Assembly: GCA_018136815.1 (NCBI GenBank)
Contig: CM030932.1
Coordinates: 7,265,505 to 7,329,504 of the forward strand
Source: Isochrysis galbana
Taxonomy: Eukaryota > Haptophyta > Isochrysidales > Isochrysidaceae
Direction: 5' to 3'
DNA: 64,000 nt
Positions within the stretch are counted from its first letter, which is position 1, and each line of letters starts with the position of its first letter. Both the position numbers and the translations under genes were made by a program. The notes under the pieces were generated by a model. It was not told the origin of the DNA, ran no database searches, and was given only the letters and a program-made list of their open reading frames with translations. This document shows positions 61,815-64,000 of this stretch, one piece after another.

Positions 61815-64000
61815 TCAATCGAGCCAGCTATGTGTTTTCTGCCATGCTGGTCGATCACGCTTGGGTGAGGAGCTAAGCGCCCTTTTGGCTGCCGGATGGA
61901 AGAAGGCATGCAGTCGGGCAGCGGTGACACCGATCGCATCGTCTGACGCGGAGAGCCCGCGCACAGCTCTGCTTGCTCTCTCCCATTGCTGCTCGTCAAA
62001 GATGACGGTTCCCTCGTGCTGTAACCATAGAGCTCGCTCGAGCCACGGCAGAAGCGCCTCGGCATTCCGCTCTTGTTGTAGCTCAGATAGAATCACCTGC
62101 AGAAGCATCCTTGCTTGTACAGCAGGAAGTACGGCAAAGACATTGCGTGGATCACATTCCTCCAAGAGCCGTAGAACGCGCCTTGTCCCCTCGCCCGTGT
62201 CCGAGGCGAGCACGCGCCAAGCAAGGGCGAATGCGTCGGCAATCCGTCCCTGGTGCGCCAGCCACAGCGCCGCATCCGTATCGATAGAGGTGTCACTTAA
62301 CTGTTGAAGCCGGGATTTGCGCATCACTGAACGGAGGCTAACCGGCTCACGGTGCATCTTTCTTGCGGGTGGAGTGCTTGCCTCTCGCTCAGCTACAACG
62401 CTGCAAGCTGCAAATGGTGGTGAGTGCGCTGTGGCTTGCGGTTGGTTTGAAGGTGCGGAGAGGGGCATCGGCGGCGATCGTGGAAGGGGTTCATCACATG
62501 TTTCGTCGGGAGGGGCGGCAGAGATTGCGCTCGACGACTCGGGCTCTCGTCGTCGGGGATATAGCATGGAGTTTGTGGGCATACGCCCGCCGCTCGCCCG
62601 AGGCGTAAGCCCTTTTCGCTGAAGCTCTTCGTTGGCAATTCGTACCGCACGAGACAGCATAGCAGATCCATTGATATCGTCATCAAGTGGCGCCTGGCGA
62701 AATTTGGAGCCAGTGGCTTGACGTGATGTAGACGCGTTGTGGCCTGCGTCCTCTTTGTGGATCTTGTTGCTTGGCGCTTTTGGGCGTGAGCGCTGATTGG
62801 GTGCCGGGATACGCGATGGCCGGGACACTTCAGAGGCGGAGCGGCCTTGCGAATTTGATACAAGCGGGCTCTCCCAAGCTCCGTCTGTAACAGCCAGGTT
62901 GGCTGATTCCGGTGTGGATGGCGAGTACTTTGAGCGCCCAGAAGGTGTCTGCGGTGATACTCCTTGAACAGGCTGCCATGCGACCTTAGCCTGAGCGGTC
63001 GCTGATTGCTGGGTGACAGACGTCCCCAATACCTTTTGAGATACCGTCCTATTGCGTGCTCCTACAGAAAGGCTTTTGAGTGTCTCGACCGAATTGGAGA
63101 GTGAGTCTACTCGGCGCTCGATGCGTTGCAACGCAATGTGGGTGTCAGTCCAGCCTGCGGTGCACATGGAGCAGAGACGCCGTCAGTGGAAGAAGCTGGC
63201 CCGGTTGAGTGGCTACACGCATGAACAGGATGGCTGGCAACTGCATCGAAGGAATGGGCACGCGCCTGTGTAGACCGCCATTTCGTGGGCGGCAAGTAGT
63301 TGTTGGATCTCTTCTCGCCACGATGGAGCACTGTTGTGTTGCAGCTTGTGCACGCTGTGCCCAACTAGTACGCCCGAGCCCTGTGAGGGTGCACTCGCTG
63401 TCGCCCAGCGAGCGGCGGAGCATGCCATCACCATCGCATCCCAGTTCACGCCACCTTCGTCGATCGCGCCCACCTGCTGCCGGGCGCTCCGCCGAGTGGG
63501 TGAACGCGTTTGGATGGCTGCACTAAGCGATGGCTGCAAGCTGAGATCCTCAAAGGTTCTCGGTGCGCCACTTCTCTTGTCTGATGCGGAGCGCGCTTCG
63601 CTTACCGCTTGACGCACAAGGGAAGATGGGTCATACCGAAGCTTGGCGAGCGCGGCAGTGTGCTGCGACCGCACGTGTGCTGGTAGCTTGAGCACCTCGA
63701 TCGAGCGAAGCACAGAGACGGCCGCAAGGCGTTCGCGCCAGTCTGCCGCGTGCGCGCAACCTATGGCAATGCTTGCGAGCGCCGCCATGCCGCCTGCCGA
63801 TTCCGAGGCGGACAGCACGCTACGCACGCAGTCCAGAAGCGCGGCGCGGCATTGCGGGGCGCTGGTTACGCCCGGCTTGTCCGCCCCAAGCTGTCGTTTG
63901 AGCGCAGCAGCAAGTGGCTCCTCACACACCGAGAGCACATCGGGTGGCATTACACGTAGCACTGCACGCAGGGCAAGCGCACCGCCACGCGAGTGCGAGT
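61815..64000 (-). CDS. TORTIFOLIA1/SPIRAL2-like microtubule-associated protein (5' end outside window)
   Basis: The upstream exon runs from beyond 64000 to 63395. It encodes HEAT/TOG-like helices (DWRERLAAVSVLRSIEVLKL, KLRYDPSSLVRQAVSEARS). An intron of 240 bases (63394-63155; GTGCAC...CGCAG) joins it in phase 1 to the second exon, 63154-61815. That exon holds a short coiled coil (ALQRIERRVDSLSNSVETLK), a long Ser/Pro/Arg-rich linker and a C-terminal helical domain. The latter begins near LWLAHQGRIADAFALAWRVL and continues RMLLQVILSELQQ and LLPWLERALWLQ. HEAT repeats, a basic linker and this C-terminal domain in order are the layout of plant TORTIFOLIA1/SPIRAL2 proteins, which bind and stabilise microtubule minus ends. 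The assignment by layout is fairly good; orthology is not proven. Confidence 0.65.

Overview
The window reads as nuclear DNA of a chlorophyll-c alga, most probably a haptophyte. Supporting signs are high GC, a spliced fucoxanthin-type light-harvesting gene with a bipartite plastid-targeting leader, the first exon of a plastid sigma factor, two DUF1517-type plastid proteins, a plastid fibrillin, short GT-AG introns (plus one possible GC-AG intron), very long proline-rich surface proteins, and dense GA/CT, poly-G and poly-C tracts. Two runs of exactly 100 N (19926-20025 and 43901-44000) are scaffold gaps of unknown true length.

Layout. 1-1606 has no supportable gene. 1607-16968 (minus) is one giant polycystin-1/REJ-like surface receptor of about 5,200 codons, apparently intronless. 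It is split into two overlapping frames at a run of twelve C (11289-11300). Its N-terminal ectodomain carries eight 477-bp tandem units that are almost identical. 17-19.4 kb is simple-sequence DNA. 20.0-32.3 kb is a Ty3/gypsy chromovirus-type element. Its gag is broken, but its pol frame of more than 2,543 codons is intact, and upstream of the protease it carries a cytosine-methyltransferase-like domain. This is the most unusual item in the window. 32.3-33.4 kb holds fragments of other mobile elements.

From 34 to 49.9 kb lie a multi-exon secreted or plastid protein of unknown function, an Sfp/AASDHPPT-type phosphopantetheinyl transferase, a foldback element, the light-harvesting gene (three exons resolved to the base), the truncated plastid sigma factor, a multi-exon coiled-coil gene with a tRNA-like sequence in one intron, and a divergent pair of DUF1517-type plastid genes. 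From 50 to 58.3 kb is repeat-rich DNA interrupted by a prolyl 4-hydroxylase gene. It includes a small element with long direct terminal repeats (56026-56973) and several broken copies of one mobile-element ORF family. From 58.4 kb a plastid fibrillin and a LIM-domain gene are divergently arranged. The window ends inside a TORTIFOLIA1/SPIRAL2-like microtubule-associated gene (61815 to beyond 64000).

There are no operons and each gene is its own unit. Plastid function is a theme (light harvesting, plastid transcription, plastoglobule lipids, DUF1517 proteins), mixed with surface, ciliary or cytoskeletal proteins (polycystin-like, LIM, TORTIFOLIA-like). Several starts are preceded by long GA/CT tracts, which look like a local promoter feature. 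All calls come from reading the sequence; no database search was run.
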